A stretch of DNA of 64,000 nucleotides from assembly GCA_001803235.1 (NCBI GenBank), contig MHBL01000385.1, forward strand, positions 1 through 64,000, given 5' to 3'. Origin of the DNA: Lentisphaerae bacterium RIFOXYA12_64_32. GTDB lineage: Bacteria > Verrucomicrobiota > Lentisphaeria > Oligosphaerales > YB12-FULL-65-16. Position 1 is the stretch's first letter, and the number at the start of each line of letters is the position of its first letter. The translations under genes and the position numbers were made by a program. Below are positions 37,201 to 44,773 of this stretch, piece after piece. Under the pieces are notes generated by a model. It saw only the letters and a list, made by a program, of their open reading frames with translations. It did not search any database and had not been told where the DNA came from.

Positions 37201-40200
37201 ACCACTGCGGTGTATGACGAAGCCTTTCACCATGCTCGCCTGCAAGCCGGCGAGAAGTCCTGGCTCTACGTCTGCTGCGGGCCGACGCCGCCGTACGCGA
37301 ATTTCTTCATCGACCAACCCGGGGTTGACCACCGCGTCCTGTTTTGGCAGGTCTGGCAACGTCAAAGTACAGGGCTGCTTTACTGGCGGACGAACTATTG
37401 GAACGGGATGATGCCGCTGAAGGCGGACGAGCCGCACTGGCCGGACGTGCCCTGGGACCAGGAGAAGGTGGCCACCTACCGCGAGTTCAAGGTCAATGGC
37501 GACGGCTTCCTGGTCTACCCCGGACCGGACTGGACGCCACTGTCATCGGTGCGGTTGGAGAACGTCCGTGACGGCATCGAGGACTACGAGTACCTCTGCC
37601 TGCTTCGCGAGCGACATCCCGACAGCGCGCTGCTCAAAGTAGGCGACGACATCTCGCGCGACTTTACGCATTTCTGCAAACACCCGAGCGTCATCGAGCA
37701 ACGGCGCCTGGCCATTGCCCACGCCATTGAAGGCAGGGCGTTGCCGTCCGGCAGTGTGACGACCGGTGATGGCCTGGCCCTGGACTTCGGCGCGGACGGC
37801 GGCAGCGTGCGGATGCTCCTGAAAGGCGCACCGCTTCCTGCGCTCCCCGGGGGCGGCGGATTTTACGTCGCCGAGGCCACCCAGGGCGGGGCCGAACTCA
37901 TTCGCAACTGCAGCCTCGAGGACGACACGGACAGCAACGGGGGCCCGGACGGGTTTGCAGCCGGCCCCGAATGGACTCGCGACAACACGCAGGCGCACAC
38001 CGGGCAGTGGTCCATGCGCTGCGACATACCCGGGACTGAGGACAAGACCTCCGCCGACCTTGCCGTCACGGTCCCCGCGGTCGGCGGCAAGACGTACCTG
38101 GTTTCCTTCTGGCTGAAGTGCAAGGGGCGCGGCGGCCAATGCCCTGCCAGTATCGGGTACATCCAGCAGCAGGACGATGCGGGGCAACGCACCACGACCG
38201 TCTTCCAGCACAACATGGCCGGCGGTGTGTCAGGTGACCGGGACTGGGCCCGTAACGAGCTGTTGCTGACCACCGAACAGGCCACGCGCAAGCTGCTGGT
38301 CCGCACCAACATCTACCGCGGTTGCGGCACACTCTGGGCCGACGACTTCAGCGTGATGGAACTGGACATGGAGGCACGACCGTTGTTTGCCAAGGTGTCC
38401 GCTGCTTCCGGCGACGGGGTGGTAGTGCAGGGCGTTGACGCGGCGCGTGCGCTGCAAGTCGACGCCAGGTGGGAACCGGCCGGGGACATGCTCCGGCTCT
38501 CCGGAACCGTGTCGGACACCTCCGGCAAGGACCGGTGCATCGTCCTCTCGTTCCGGTTGCCGCTGAACGCCATCGGCGGAGTCTGGGGCAATGACGTGGC
38601 CTCTCCGGTGAAGATCCCGCCGACCGGGCGCCTCGCGCGGGTCGAACCGTGGGGGAGCTACGGGCCGTTCTCGGTCTATCCGTTCTCCTCGGTCGTACTG
38701 CCGGACAACTCGGCTGGCATCTCGCTCGGCGTGCCGATGGACGTGGCGCAGCCGTTCCGGCTCGCGTACGCCGGCGACCAGGGCGTGATCGTCGAGTGGG
38801 TCGTGGCCTTGACCCCGCTGACTGCCAAGTTCCCGCAGAGTGCGAAGTTCGCAGCCGTGCTCTATACGCATGACCCGGCCTGGGGCTTCCGCGCGGCGGC
38901 GGACAAGTACTACCGGCTCTTTCCTGACTCGTTCACCGTCCGGTGCCCGAAGCAGGGCAACTGGTCGTATATCGGTGATCCCGGCACGTTCCTCGGTGCG
39001 CTGCCGAACCCCGAGGATTTCGGACTCCGGTTCAACGAATTCAACCAGGTGCTGCCCCCGACGGGCGTGGAGGAGTGTCGCCGCCGTGGCTACCTGAACT
39101 TCGGCTACACCGAGCCGTGGGGTTGGTGGGGCTGGGCCGTCGGGCTCAAGCCGAAGGAGGACGAGTCCGCCGCACCGAAAGCGGATGTACTCCGGCATAT
39201 CCAGAAACTTGCCGCAACCTGCCCGCCCGATGTGGACCGCCGCAAGCAGACTCCCGCGCTGGCCGCGCAGACGATCGTGAACTCGGGCATGTTCGATGCC
39301 GCGGGCGAGTATACGACCGCGGGGTACCACGCATCCTGGGGCGGCTACAACTGGGCGCTGAATCCCGCGCCTGATGCGGTGCCGAAGTCGCAGTTCGGCC
39401 GTTTTGAAGCGACGTACTTGTGGGAGATCGAGCGCCGGTTGGGCGAGGGCGCCGACGGCATCTACCTGGATTCCATCGTCAACTCGTGGACGAGTGTTCC
39501 CAACTACCGGCACGAGCACCTCCAGTGTTCGAACTGCCCGCTGACGTTCTCGCCCCTCGAGCGGCGTCCGGTGCAGCTCGGGGTGTGGAACCAGTACGAA
39601 TTCGTCGCGTTCCTATCAAAGGACTTGCACAACCGCGGTAAGTTGCTGATGGCGAATATATTCCCATACAACTGGGTCTTCTTCAACCACTGGCTGGATG
39701 TGATGGGGCACGAGACCGGCTGGAGCATGGAAAGCGCCGAGAAGATGCGGGCGGAACGCACGCTCGCGTACCACAAGCCCTACACGTGGCTGCTGGTGCT
39801 CAAGCCGGAGGTCACAACCGAGGCCCGGGAGACGTGGATGCGCCAGGGCATGAGTTACGGTATCCTCCCGAACATCGTTGGCGGCACGCGCGACCCGAAG
39901 GAGTACGAGCGCTTCCGCCCCTTGTACAGGAAGTACATGCCGACGATCATTGCCATGGCCGAAGCCGGCTGGGAACCGATCACCCAGGCGCGCAGCGACG
40001 CGCCAACGGTGTGCGTGGAGCGCTTTGGGCCGAAGGACGGCAAGGTCTACTTCTCATTCCGCAACGATGGGGACAAGCCGGCGTCGGCGCACATCGCTGT
40101 CGACTGGACCGGCCTGGGGCTGAAACCTGCGGTCTCCGCAATACGCCAGCCGGAGGGCGAGACGGTCACGCCGGACGCCCGCGGCTTGGTCACGGTTGAC

Positions 40201-40251
40201 CTCCAGCCCAACGGCGTCATAGTTCTGCAGTTTGACGCGGTAGCCAGATAG
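34228..40251 (+). CDS. Giant secreted fusion: GH123/DUF4091-like plus second glycoside-hydrolase-like half
   Basis: A 2007-residue secreted protein with signal peptide MRKRWAVAVGTWVFVAAVFA. Order: a CBM4/9-like module (about 30-195), a CBM9 module (about 200-390, PPSIDGELTDACWQ), a helical linker, an Ig-like domain, then a GH123/DUF4091-type barrel (about 630-1165) with LGHVYAKDEL as the candidate Asp-Glu pair and DGIEDYEYLCLLRERH at its end. Residues from about 1172 to the end are paralogous to the N-terminal 800 residues of the 1319-residue protein: GTVSDTSGKDRCIVLSFRLP, AWGFRAAADKYYRLFP and GADGIYLDSIVNSW with the barrel Asp. GH123 enzymes act on N-acetylgalactosamine glycans; that activity is only an inference here. 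An ATG start directly precedes the signal peptide. Confidence 0.8.
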   Translation: MRKRWAVAVGTWVFVAAVFAVSWRADAVDDAGLGATPQLLQNTGLEQGTGDVSAGWGVWPPAGKEAGVSSTRDATVKHAGEFSGRLRIEREDFKGIATWHHPVVAVQAGQELVLSFWMKADRLAGHSGCDVQFRQGETQIVGHSAPESAKGSFDWRQVVHHFTVPAGVDHVCVVPLLEGRGTAWFDDVQLFGTPTAQPVRASAPPSIDGELTDACWQDGSGVSGFALASGAGLPERGTTVRVAYDADNLYAAFRCEKKPGDVLKATVNRRDGDVWTDDEVEVFLNPCGDRTDYYQFCVNALGAKYDSHRTDREWNADWRAAAKDGVDAWTVELAIPIAQLPLDLSVGANWCANFGRSDKLADQASAWSSTFGGFHTPGRFGTLTDLRLNLVPFYLKDAGARLAALRQAYESATAGLDATTAPTAIAAPFLDREPKVKTAIAELENGLRNAATLTTEDWSRIAPRAMSAATDIRNLTAASVRLRAFCTWRNATTPQPKFGLATAPAMIKVRKDGDEFGGQVARELALSAARNEYEGGQVIAVSLADADIPDCRADISVLSGPGGAVIGQEYLTLSIVGYIKTAKPQYPVSYVGDWPDPLMPNTPFTLKAGELQPVWLRVHVPSGTPAGDYRGTLTVSGGGEARQMAVLLHVFDFELPRSQHLATPFGCDPGSLSQWYTGSSDYEANLSPDVFTRWNRFHLDYRLTPTRVGRSYVKEVRDGSGKIRYDYSVMDACMEAVVDRLPPDGVAMAAIGNVGWAGNRGATCVPCAEDAHGGRRSGRIAWPKTESWAALDHTMAGSLMADRQCKAFRFWVRALDPALAGETIVAYVNAFPNRWQTTFPIGGAEWHEVRLPIEQYRHNSTGEPLTLTGLKTSDDFQFVIANKDRVVEYLIDDIVAECDGGDVVIDDFELETALASVREQMGAHLQHWRDKGWFHLGHVYAKDELKPDEYDQLLPSYRQAIDVAPDTPLMQTYYMNRTPNELVGPVKIWCATTAVYDEAFHHARLQAGEKSWLYVCCGPTPPYANFFIDQPGVDHRVLFWQVWQRQSTGLLYWRTNYWNGMMPLKADEPHWPDVPWDQEKVATYREFKVNGDGFLVYPGPDWTPLSSVRLENVRDGIEDYEYLCLLRERHPDSALLKVGDDISRDFTHFCKHPSVIEQRRLAIAHAIEGRALPSGSVTTGDGLALDFGADGGSVRMLLKGAPLPALPGGGGFYVAEATQGGAELIRNCSLEDDTDSNGGPDGFAAGPEWTRDNTQAHTGQWSMRCDIPGTEDKTSADLAVTVPAVGGKTYLVSFWLKCKGRGGQCPASIGYIQQQDDAGQRTTTVFQHNMAGGVSGDRDWARNELLLTTEQATRKLLVRTNIYRGCGTLWADDFSVMELDMEARPLFAKVSAASGDGVVVQGVDAARALQVDARWEPAGDMLRLSGTVSDTSGKDRCIVLSFRLPLNAIGGVWGNDVASPVKIPPTGRLARVEPWGSYGPFSVYPFSSVVLPDNSAGISLGVPMDVAQPFRLAYAGDQGVIVEWVVALTPLTAKFPQSAKFAAVLYTHDPAWGFRAAADKYYRLFPDSFTVRCPKQGNWSYIGDPGTFLGALPNPEDFGLRFNEFNQVLPPTGVEECRRRGYLNFGYTEPWGWWGWAVGLKPKEDESAAPKADVLRHIQKLAATCPPDVDRRKQTPALAAQTIVNSGMFDAAGEYTTAGYHASWGGYNWALNPAPDAVPKSQFGRFEATYLWEIERRLGEGADGIYLDSIVNSWTSVPNYRHEHLQCSNCPLTFSPLERRPVQLGVWNQYEFVAFLSKDLHNRGKLLMANIFPYNWVFFNHWLDVMGHETGWSMESAEKMRAERTLAYHKPYTWLLVLKPEVTTEARETWMRQGMSYGILPNIVGGTRDPKEYERFRPLYRKYMPTIIAMAEAGWEPITQARSDAPTVCVERFGPKDGKVYFSFRNDGDKPASAHIAVDWTGLGLKPAVSAIRQPEGETVTPDARGLVTVDLQPNGVIVLQFDAVAR

Positions 40252-40377
40252 CCTGCAGATGCCTGTCGTGCCGCGTGTCACGGGCTCGATGGACGGTGCA
40301 GCGGGGTAATGCGTCAGCCCGTCCCGGCCGGCGGACCGGCCGGTCATACCTATCGGGTTACTGGCCGGCTCGCGCCG

Positions 40378-40445
40378 CCACTGCCCTTGCGGCAGTGGGG
40401 CGATCGATGGGGGGGGAAAGGGGGCGCGGCACCCCCTTTCCCCCC
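40378..40445. terminator. Two tandem strong hairpins after the 2007-residue gene
   Basis: CCACTGCC / GGCAGTGG (40378-40385, 40391-40398) form an 8-bp stem with a 5-base loop. GGGGGGAAAGGGGG (40411-40424) pairs perfectly with 40432-40445, a 14-bp stem with a 7-base loop. GC-rich inverted repeats also lie just upstream (around 40325-40345). There is no T-run, so this may be a factor-independent pause, an mRNA-protecting structure or a repeat element rather than a classical terminator. Apart from a doubtful small ORF (40608-40802) I see no gene in 40252-40911. Confidence 0.55.
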
Positions 40446-40607
40446 AATCGGCGCCCCGCCCTGACGAGCCGGGCGGCGGCGGGAATCGCCCTGCCAGTAA
40501 CATGGGAGTCGTGGGTGGAAAACGCATAGCAACGGGGTCCGACCGAGCCGCGCACGGTAGTAAGCGGTCCCCGCACCGAGAAGTACCTCACGCGGAAGAT
40601 CCCGAAT

Positions 40608-40802
40608 ATGAAGATTCCGCCGGCATACGAGCTGTCGCGCCGGCCGTTCCCGGACCTTCTGTCGCCCGACAGCAAGCCGTCGCACCCGATTGACGCGGCC
40701 CTCACGCGGGCGGAAAGCGGGCGTGAGTTGGTCGGGCAGTTGATGGTCTACGTGGCGCGTGCCATTGAAGAGATGGAACTGGCGGAGGAGCGGGGCGGTT
40801 GA
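40608..40802 (+). CDS. Possible small protein, 64 residues
   Basis: A short frame with GGAAGA eight bases before the ATG. The product begins MKIPPAYELSRRPFPDLL and ends in a charged amphipathic helix (VARAIEEMELAEERGG). It matches nothing I recognise. It overlaps no other gene and lies in the gap before the DUF1080 gene, whose promoter is just downstream. It could equally be chance in GC-rich DNA. Confidence 0.3.
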   Translation: MKIPPAYELSRRPFPDLLSPDSKPSHPIDAALTRAESGRELVGQLMVYVARAIEEMELAEERGG

Positions 40803-40828
40803 GGCCGCTGACGCATTGCAGCGAATCC

Positions 40829-40857
40829 TTGTACTCGCACAACGGCGACACTATCTT
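40829..40857 (+). promoter_or_regulatory. Sigma-70-type promoter for the DUF1080 gene
   Basis: TTGTAC (40829-40834) and TATCTT (40852-40857) with a 17-base spacer, 55 bases before the ATG at 40912. Confidence 0.45.
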
Positions 40858-40911
40858 CCCGGGTCGTTACTAGAACGTACGTTTCCGGAATTTCAGAAGA
40901 AGGAGACTCCG

Positions 40912-41568
40912 ATGCTGTTCAATACTCTGAATGCGGCGGCGCCTGCGGGTGCGGTGGTGCTGTTCGACGGCAAGTCCCTGGATGGCTGGACCAAGATGGA
41001 CGGCAGTCCGGCGGCCTGGTTGGTGAAGGACGGCGCAATCGAAGTTGTACCGAAGACGGGCGACATCTGCACCAAGCAGCTTTTCGCCGATCATTTCCTG
41101 CACCTGGAGTTCAGGCTCTCGGACATGCCGGAGGCCAAGGGCCAGGCCAAGTCCAACAGCGGCGTGTTCCTGCAGGGACGCTACGAGATCCAGGTTCTGG
41201 ACAGTTCCGGCTGGGACATTCCCGGGCTGGGCGATTGCGGCGCCATCTACGACCAGTACGCTCCGCTGGTGAACGCCTGCCAGCGCGCGCTCACCTGGCA
41301 GACCTACGATGTCATCTTCCGCGCCCCGCGTTGCGAGGGGAAAGTGGTGAAAGAGTTCGCCCGCCTGACCGTGCTGCACAACGGGATCGTGATCCACAAC
41401 AACATCCAACTGCCCGGCGTCACCGGCGCACCGACCGACCTCAACGTGCAACTCCCCGGGCACCTTCGCCTGCAGGACCACAGCAACACCGTGTGGTACC
41501 GCAACATCTGGGCTCTGCATTTGCCGAAGGAAGGCGCGTGCGCCTACGGCCCGGCCATGAAGAAGTAG
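40912..41568 (+). CDS. DUF1080 / 3-keto-disaccharide hydrolase family protein
   Basis: A 218-residue beta-jelly-roll protein of the DUF1080 family, some members of which hydrolyse 3-keto-glycosides. Family marks are VVLFDGKSLDGWT near the start, LHLEFRLSDMPEA, SNSGVFLQGRYEIQVLDS, GAIYDQYAPLVNA, TYDVIFRAPRC and IHNNIQLPG. Most relatives carry a lipoprotein or Sec signal, but this one starts directly at the domain (MLFNTLNAAAPAG) with AAGGAG close upstream, so it may be cytoplasmic. That would suit a keto-sugar intermediate made inside the cell, perhaps by an FAD or NAD oxidoreductase. It is the last plus-strand gene of the carbohydrate locus and has its own promoter. Confidence 0.87.
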   Translation: MLFNTLNAAAPAGAVVLFDGKSLDGWTKMDGSPAAWLVKDGAIEVVPKTGDICTKQLFADHFLHLEFRLSDMPEAKGQAKSNSGVFLQGRYEIQVLDSSGWDIPGLGDCGAIYDQYAPLVNACQRALTWQTYDVIFRAPRCEGKVVKEFARLTVLHNGIVIHNNIQLPGVTGAPTDLNVQLPGHLRLQDHSNTVWYRNIWALHLPKEGACAYGPAMKK

Positions 41569-41652
41569 CGTGACGGCCGCGGGAGTGGCGACCCGCAGTG
41601 CGCAGATCACCACCGATGGGAAGCGTGGGGGGGGGCTGCCCGCCATCTGCGC

Positions 41653-42435
41653 CTATCCGCGCGCATCCGCAGTCGGCACGGCGCGAACCACGGGCAGGAT
41701 CTGGTCGGGTGCGTTGCTGGTGATGATGGCCATGCCCATCGCCACGGCTTTCGCCGCCACGGCCGGATCGTCGACGACCCACACGCCGGGCACAATCCCC
41801 ATGCGTCGAAACGACTCGCCCAACTCCGCCGTCGCGTCGCCGATGTGGATGCCGACGTAGTCCATCTGCGAGTACGTACCGTGCGGCTCGGGTGCGAAGT
41901 TTGACATCATCCGGGCCGGAAAGCCCTGCACCTTGATTGCCGAATCCTGCCTCTTGATGTGTGCGAGCACCGCGGCATTGAAGCAGGTCAGCACGCAGTT
42001 ACTCAGGATGCCGCGCCGGCGCAGCGCAGCGATCGACGCATCAGCGGTAGCGGCGGTCGTGTCCTTGATCTCAACGTTGAGCATAATCCCGGGGCGGCGC
42101 GCCATGACGTCCAGGGTTTCGTCGAGCGTCGGAATGCGTTCGCCGGCGAACTCGGTCGCCTTCCAACTCCCTGCATCGAGGGCCTTCAGTTCGGCCAACG
42201 TCCGATCCGCCACTGGACCGTTGCCGTCTGTGGTGCGGTCGAGCTTGGCATCGTGGATCACGACCAGCGCCCCGTCGCGGGTGCGGTGAACGTCGAATTC
42301 GACGCTGTCTATGTCCAACTCCAGTGCCTTGGCAAAAGCAAGAACCGTATTTTCCGGGTACCGCGAGGAGAGGCCGCGGTGTGCCATCACTTGGATTCGA
42401 GGGCGGGAGTTGTCGGGGGGGACGTTTCGAGACAT
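41653..42435 (-). CDS. Glycerophosphodiester phosphodiesterase
   Basis: A 260-residue GDPD-family enzyme that splits glycerophosphodiesters to glycerol-3-phosphate and an alcohol. It starts after a short leader with VMAHRGLSSRYPENTVLAF (catalytic HRG and PEN), then DSVEFDVHRTRDGALVVIHD with the metal-binding Glu and Asp and the catalytic His, then LDRTTDGNG, LMLNVEIKD-type strand MLNVEIKD and a C-terminal MAIITSNAPD. No signal peptide, so it is cytoplasmic, as in UgpQ. I chose the ATG at 42435, with GGGGAG six bases upstream; the open frame continues to 42957 but only as the shadow of the next gene. It lies 107 bases after the unknown gene at 42543, in the same direction. Confidence 0.92.
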   Translation of the reverse strand: MSRNVPPDNSRPRIQVMAHRGLSSRYPENTVLAFAKALELDIDSVEFDVHRTRDGALVVIHDAKLDRTTDGNGPVADRTLAELKALDAGSWKATEFAGERIPTLDETLDVMARRPGIMLNVEIKDTTAATADASIAALRRRGILSNCVLTCFNAAVLAHIKRQDSAIKVQGFPARMMSNFAPEPHGTYSQMDYVGIHIGDATAELGESFRRMGIVPGVWVVDDPAVAAKAVAMGMAIITSNAPDQILPVVRAVPTADARG

Positions 42436-42542
42436 CGATTTCTCCCCGGGGGGGGGTAGAACGTACTCGTGGTAGATCGCGGTGAGCAAGGCCCAGGTCT
42501 CGCCGCGACGGGAAACTGTGACGCACCCGGTCGCGTTGACCC

Positions 42543-43397
42543 TCACATTTCCGAGAGTCGCAGGCGTTGCGGGCGGCGGTGGCCGCGGGGCGGCTGGACC
42601 AGCGCTACCTCCTCCTTGGCCGTGCGGTGTACGCCGCAGGAAAACAGCGTGGCGCGCTTGGCCGCGGCGCCGATGTTCTGAACCAGGTGCATGCGATTGC
42701 TCGGCAGACACTCGCGATCTTCCGGTTCCCCAACGACTTCGACGTTGAGGTTGTCGTCGACCCAGATCAGCCCCCAACCATCGGCCAGTTCCTCGCGCAG
42801 CACGACGTTGACCGGCACGGCCAGGTACAGGTGGTCTGCCAGTTGCGCACTGCGGATGCGTTCGAACTTGGTGCCGTGGTACAGGCTGTGCTCCATCTTT
42901 TCGATGGCGCGCTTGACGTTGTGGTAGTCGCGATTGTCGCTCTTCTCGTAGTTCCACTCGGCGTATTCTTCGAACAGCGTGTTGCTGTCGCGCAGGTGCG
43001 GTTCATCCTTGCGGATCTGCTCCTCAAACTGCGCCAACTGCTCTTTGTAGCCACGCAGTTGCGGCAGCACTTCCTTGGACCGGATGCAGTCCGGCCAGCA
43101 GTCTTCGCGTTCCGTGTGGCACTGAACGATCACCGTGCGGTGGGTCGTCAGGATCTGGCTGGGGCCCTCTTCGTGCGTGTTGCGGATCGGCTGGCTCCAG
43201 AACGCGGCAATGTCCGCGTGCAGTTTGGAGATGCGGGTCACGACGTTCACACCAATGCCGGTTGGCGGGTCCTTCTGTTCGAGCCAGCGCAGTACGGCAC
43301 GCTGAATCGCGAGACGGCGACGGGCCAAGCGTATGCCTTCGACGCCGGGGCGCGAGGGGGCAAAATCCAGATCAAAGAAAAGCTGCTGCTGACTCAT
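42543..43397 (-). CDS. Unknown protein, possibly restriction-fold (MmcB-like)
   Basis: A 284-residue cytoplasmic protein, not recognised with confidence. It starts MSQQQLFFDLDFAPSR, followed by a basic helix and a segment with pairs of Cys and His (VQCHTEREDCWPDC, about 95-110). A helical region of about 60 residues comes next, then KFERIRSAQLADHLYLAVPV and DGWGLIWVDDNLNVEVVGEP. The last two blocks have the cadence of MmcB-like or other PD-(D/E)XK-fold proteins, where a strand-turn-strand with acidic residues precedes a GLI strand. That is an inference from pattern only. The ATG at 43397 is preceded by GGGAAAGCGGAG. Neighbours are a phosphodiesterase and a HAD phosphatase on the same strand. 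Confidence 0.7.
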   Translation of the reverse strand: MSQQQLFFDLDFAPSRPGVEGIRLARRRLAIQRAVLRWLEQKDPPTGIGVNVVTRISKLHADIAAFWSQPIRNTHEEGPSQILTTHRTVIVQCHTEREDCWPDCIRSKEVLPQLRGYKEQLAQFEEQIRKDEPHLRDSNTLFEEYAEWNYEKSDNRDYHNVKRAIEKMEHSLYHGTKFERIRSAQLADHLYLAVPVNVVLREELADGWGLIWVDDNLNVEVVGEPEDRECLPSNRMHLVQNIGAAAKRATLFSCGVHRTAKEEVALVQPPRGHRRPQRLRLSEM

Positions 43398-43674
43398 CTC
43401 CGCTTTCCCTGGTGCTGGCTTCGTTTCGAGCCGCAGGCCATGCACGCCTCGACGGGGCCTTTTCCGTCTGAACACGTCGGAATATGGTGCGTGGCGGACC
43501 GCCGCGCAAGTGGTTCTCGCCGTCGACGTCGTCAACTTCGAATTCCCAGGGTTTGGACGGACGCCCGCCGTGACACAGGAAGAGGCGCCCCCGGGCCTTC
43601 ATTGCCCATCCCGTGGTGTGGTTGAAGCAGCGGCACTGGCACCGGGGGCATGGCGGAAACCCGCGCGGCCCCCG

Positions 43675-44484
43675 TCATTCAGGTCGGGTGCCGTTCAAGT
43701 GGTGGCGCAGGATATCCACCACGCCGGCCATCGCATCTGCCGCAGCGACAAACCCGTCTGCGGTTGTGACGGCCCGCCGCACTTCCGGCGTAGCGTTGCG
43801 CACGCAGGCGACGCGCGTCGCGGCGTTGCCGTCGAGCATGCTCATGTCGTTCGGTCCGTCGCCAATGGCAAGGACGTCAACGGGCGTGAGGTGAAGGTGC
43901 CGTGAAAGGCGCGCGACGGCCTCGCCTTTCGAGCCCGCGGTGGGCATCAGACAGATCTGGGTGTCCCAGCGGAAGACGAAGAACTCGCGGTGCGGGGCAA
44001 CCCACTCCCGCAGCAACCGTTCGGCGGTCTCGGCGCTCTCCAGATCCGCCATGTTCATCCAGAAGTGCACCTCGGGGCAGGACAGATCGACGGAAGCGGG
44101 GAACTGCTCGACAATCTGGCGGTGCCATGCTGTAACTTGCGGCCGCCACCGTCGCACCATTCGGCGCCGGCGTTGATGGACTCTGAAGTTCCACCACCGG
44201 AACGGCACCAGTTGGCCGGGGCGCGAGTGATGGTGGATGCGCGCGTCTTCCGTCACCGCGAAGTTGGGGTGCAATCCCATGCACATGAACTCGAAGACAA
44301 TGGCGCGCACGGCCAACAGGCTGCGGCCGGTCACGATGGCCCACTGCGTGCCCCACTGGGTGCGGGCGCGCAGCAACAGGTCGCGGAACTCGGCGACACT
44401 GTGCAGGTTTTCCTCTCCGCCGAGAAGCGTGCCATCGAGGTCGGTGGCGAGCAGGCGAATGGGATGCACGGGGCTTTCAGTCAA
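43675..44484 (-). CDS. HAD-superfamily phosphatase, Cof/sucrose-phosphatase-like
   Basis: A 269-residue HAD hydrolase with a C2B-type cap. Motif I is LATDLDGTLLG, motif II lies in WAIVTGRSLLAVR, the cap runs from about residue 85 to 195, and motif IV is AIGDGPNDMSMLDG. The layout matches Cof, YbiV and sucrose-phosphate phosphatases, which remove phosphate from sugar phosphates or cofactors such as PLP or flavin precursors. I use the TTG at 44484 because GAGGAG lies nine bases upstream; the alternative GTG at 44469 has no such site. First gene of a possible three-gene minus-strand unit (44484-41653), though a 277-base gap follows it. Confidence 0.9.
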   Translation of the reverse strand: MTESPVHPIRLLATDLDGTLLGGEENLHSVAEFRDLLLRARTQWGTQWAIVTGRSLLAVRAIVFEFMCMGLHPNFAVTEDARIHHHSRPGQLVPFRWWNFRVHQRRRRMVRRWRPQVTAWHRQIVEQFPASVDLSCPEVHFWMNMADLESAETAERLLREWVAPHREFFVFRWDTQICLMPTAGSKGEAVARLSRHLHLTPVDVLAIGDGPNDMSMLDGNAATRVACVRNATPEVRRAVTTADGFVAAADAMAGVVDILRHHLNGTRPE

Positions 44485-44557
44485 GTCGGTACGCTCCTCA
44501 GGGCTGTTTCAAGATCTGGCGTCGCGTCTCGGAAGGCCACGCCTCCGCGCACACCTG

Positions 44558-44613
44558 GTAGGGGCGGCCTGTCCTCAGGCCGCCCCCCCCGGCGTGGGGA
44601 CACGCCGGGGGTA
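44558..44613. repeat. Two perfect back-to-back hairpins inside GTA...TAC
   Basis: GGGGCGGCCTG (44561-44571) pairs with 44576-44586 around TCCT, and CCCCGGCGTG (44587-44596) pairs with 44601-44610 around GGGA. The two perfect stems abut with no spacer and are bounded by GTA and TAC. This resembles a REP-type palindromic unit. It lies between divergent genes (HAD phosphatase, cysS), so it is not a terminator for either. Confidence 0.7.
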
Positions 44614-44671
44614 CTCGCTGCACGCGACGGTCACGAATCTTGAAACAGCCATGTACGCTCCTCCCCGGCCG

Positions 44672-44699
44672 TTGCAGAAGCCGGGCCAGATACTATACT
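44672..44699 (+). promoter_or_regulatory. Sigma-70-type promoter for cysS
   Basis: TTGCAG (44672-44677) and TATACT (44694-44699) with a 16-base spacer. The leader would be about 70 bases. Confidence 0.55.
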
Positions 44700-44773
44700 A
44701 GCCCCCGCTCGGAAAGGTATCTTGGCATGGTGCGATGTTTCGGTGAACGACGCCAGAGAAGGATTCCCTGGAA

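Noticed and set aside
41653-42957. 434-residue form of the phosphodiesterase
   Set aside because: The extra 174 N-terminal residues are the shadow of the neighbouring gene; GGGGAG and the conserved N terminus support the start at 42435.
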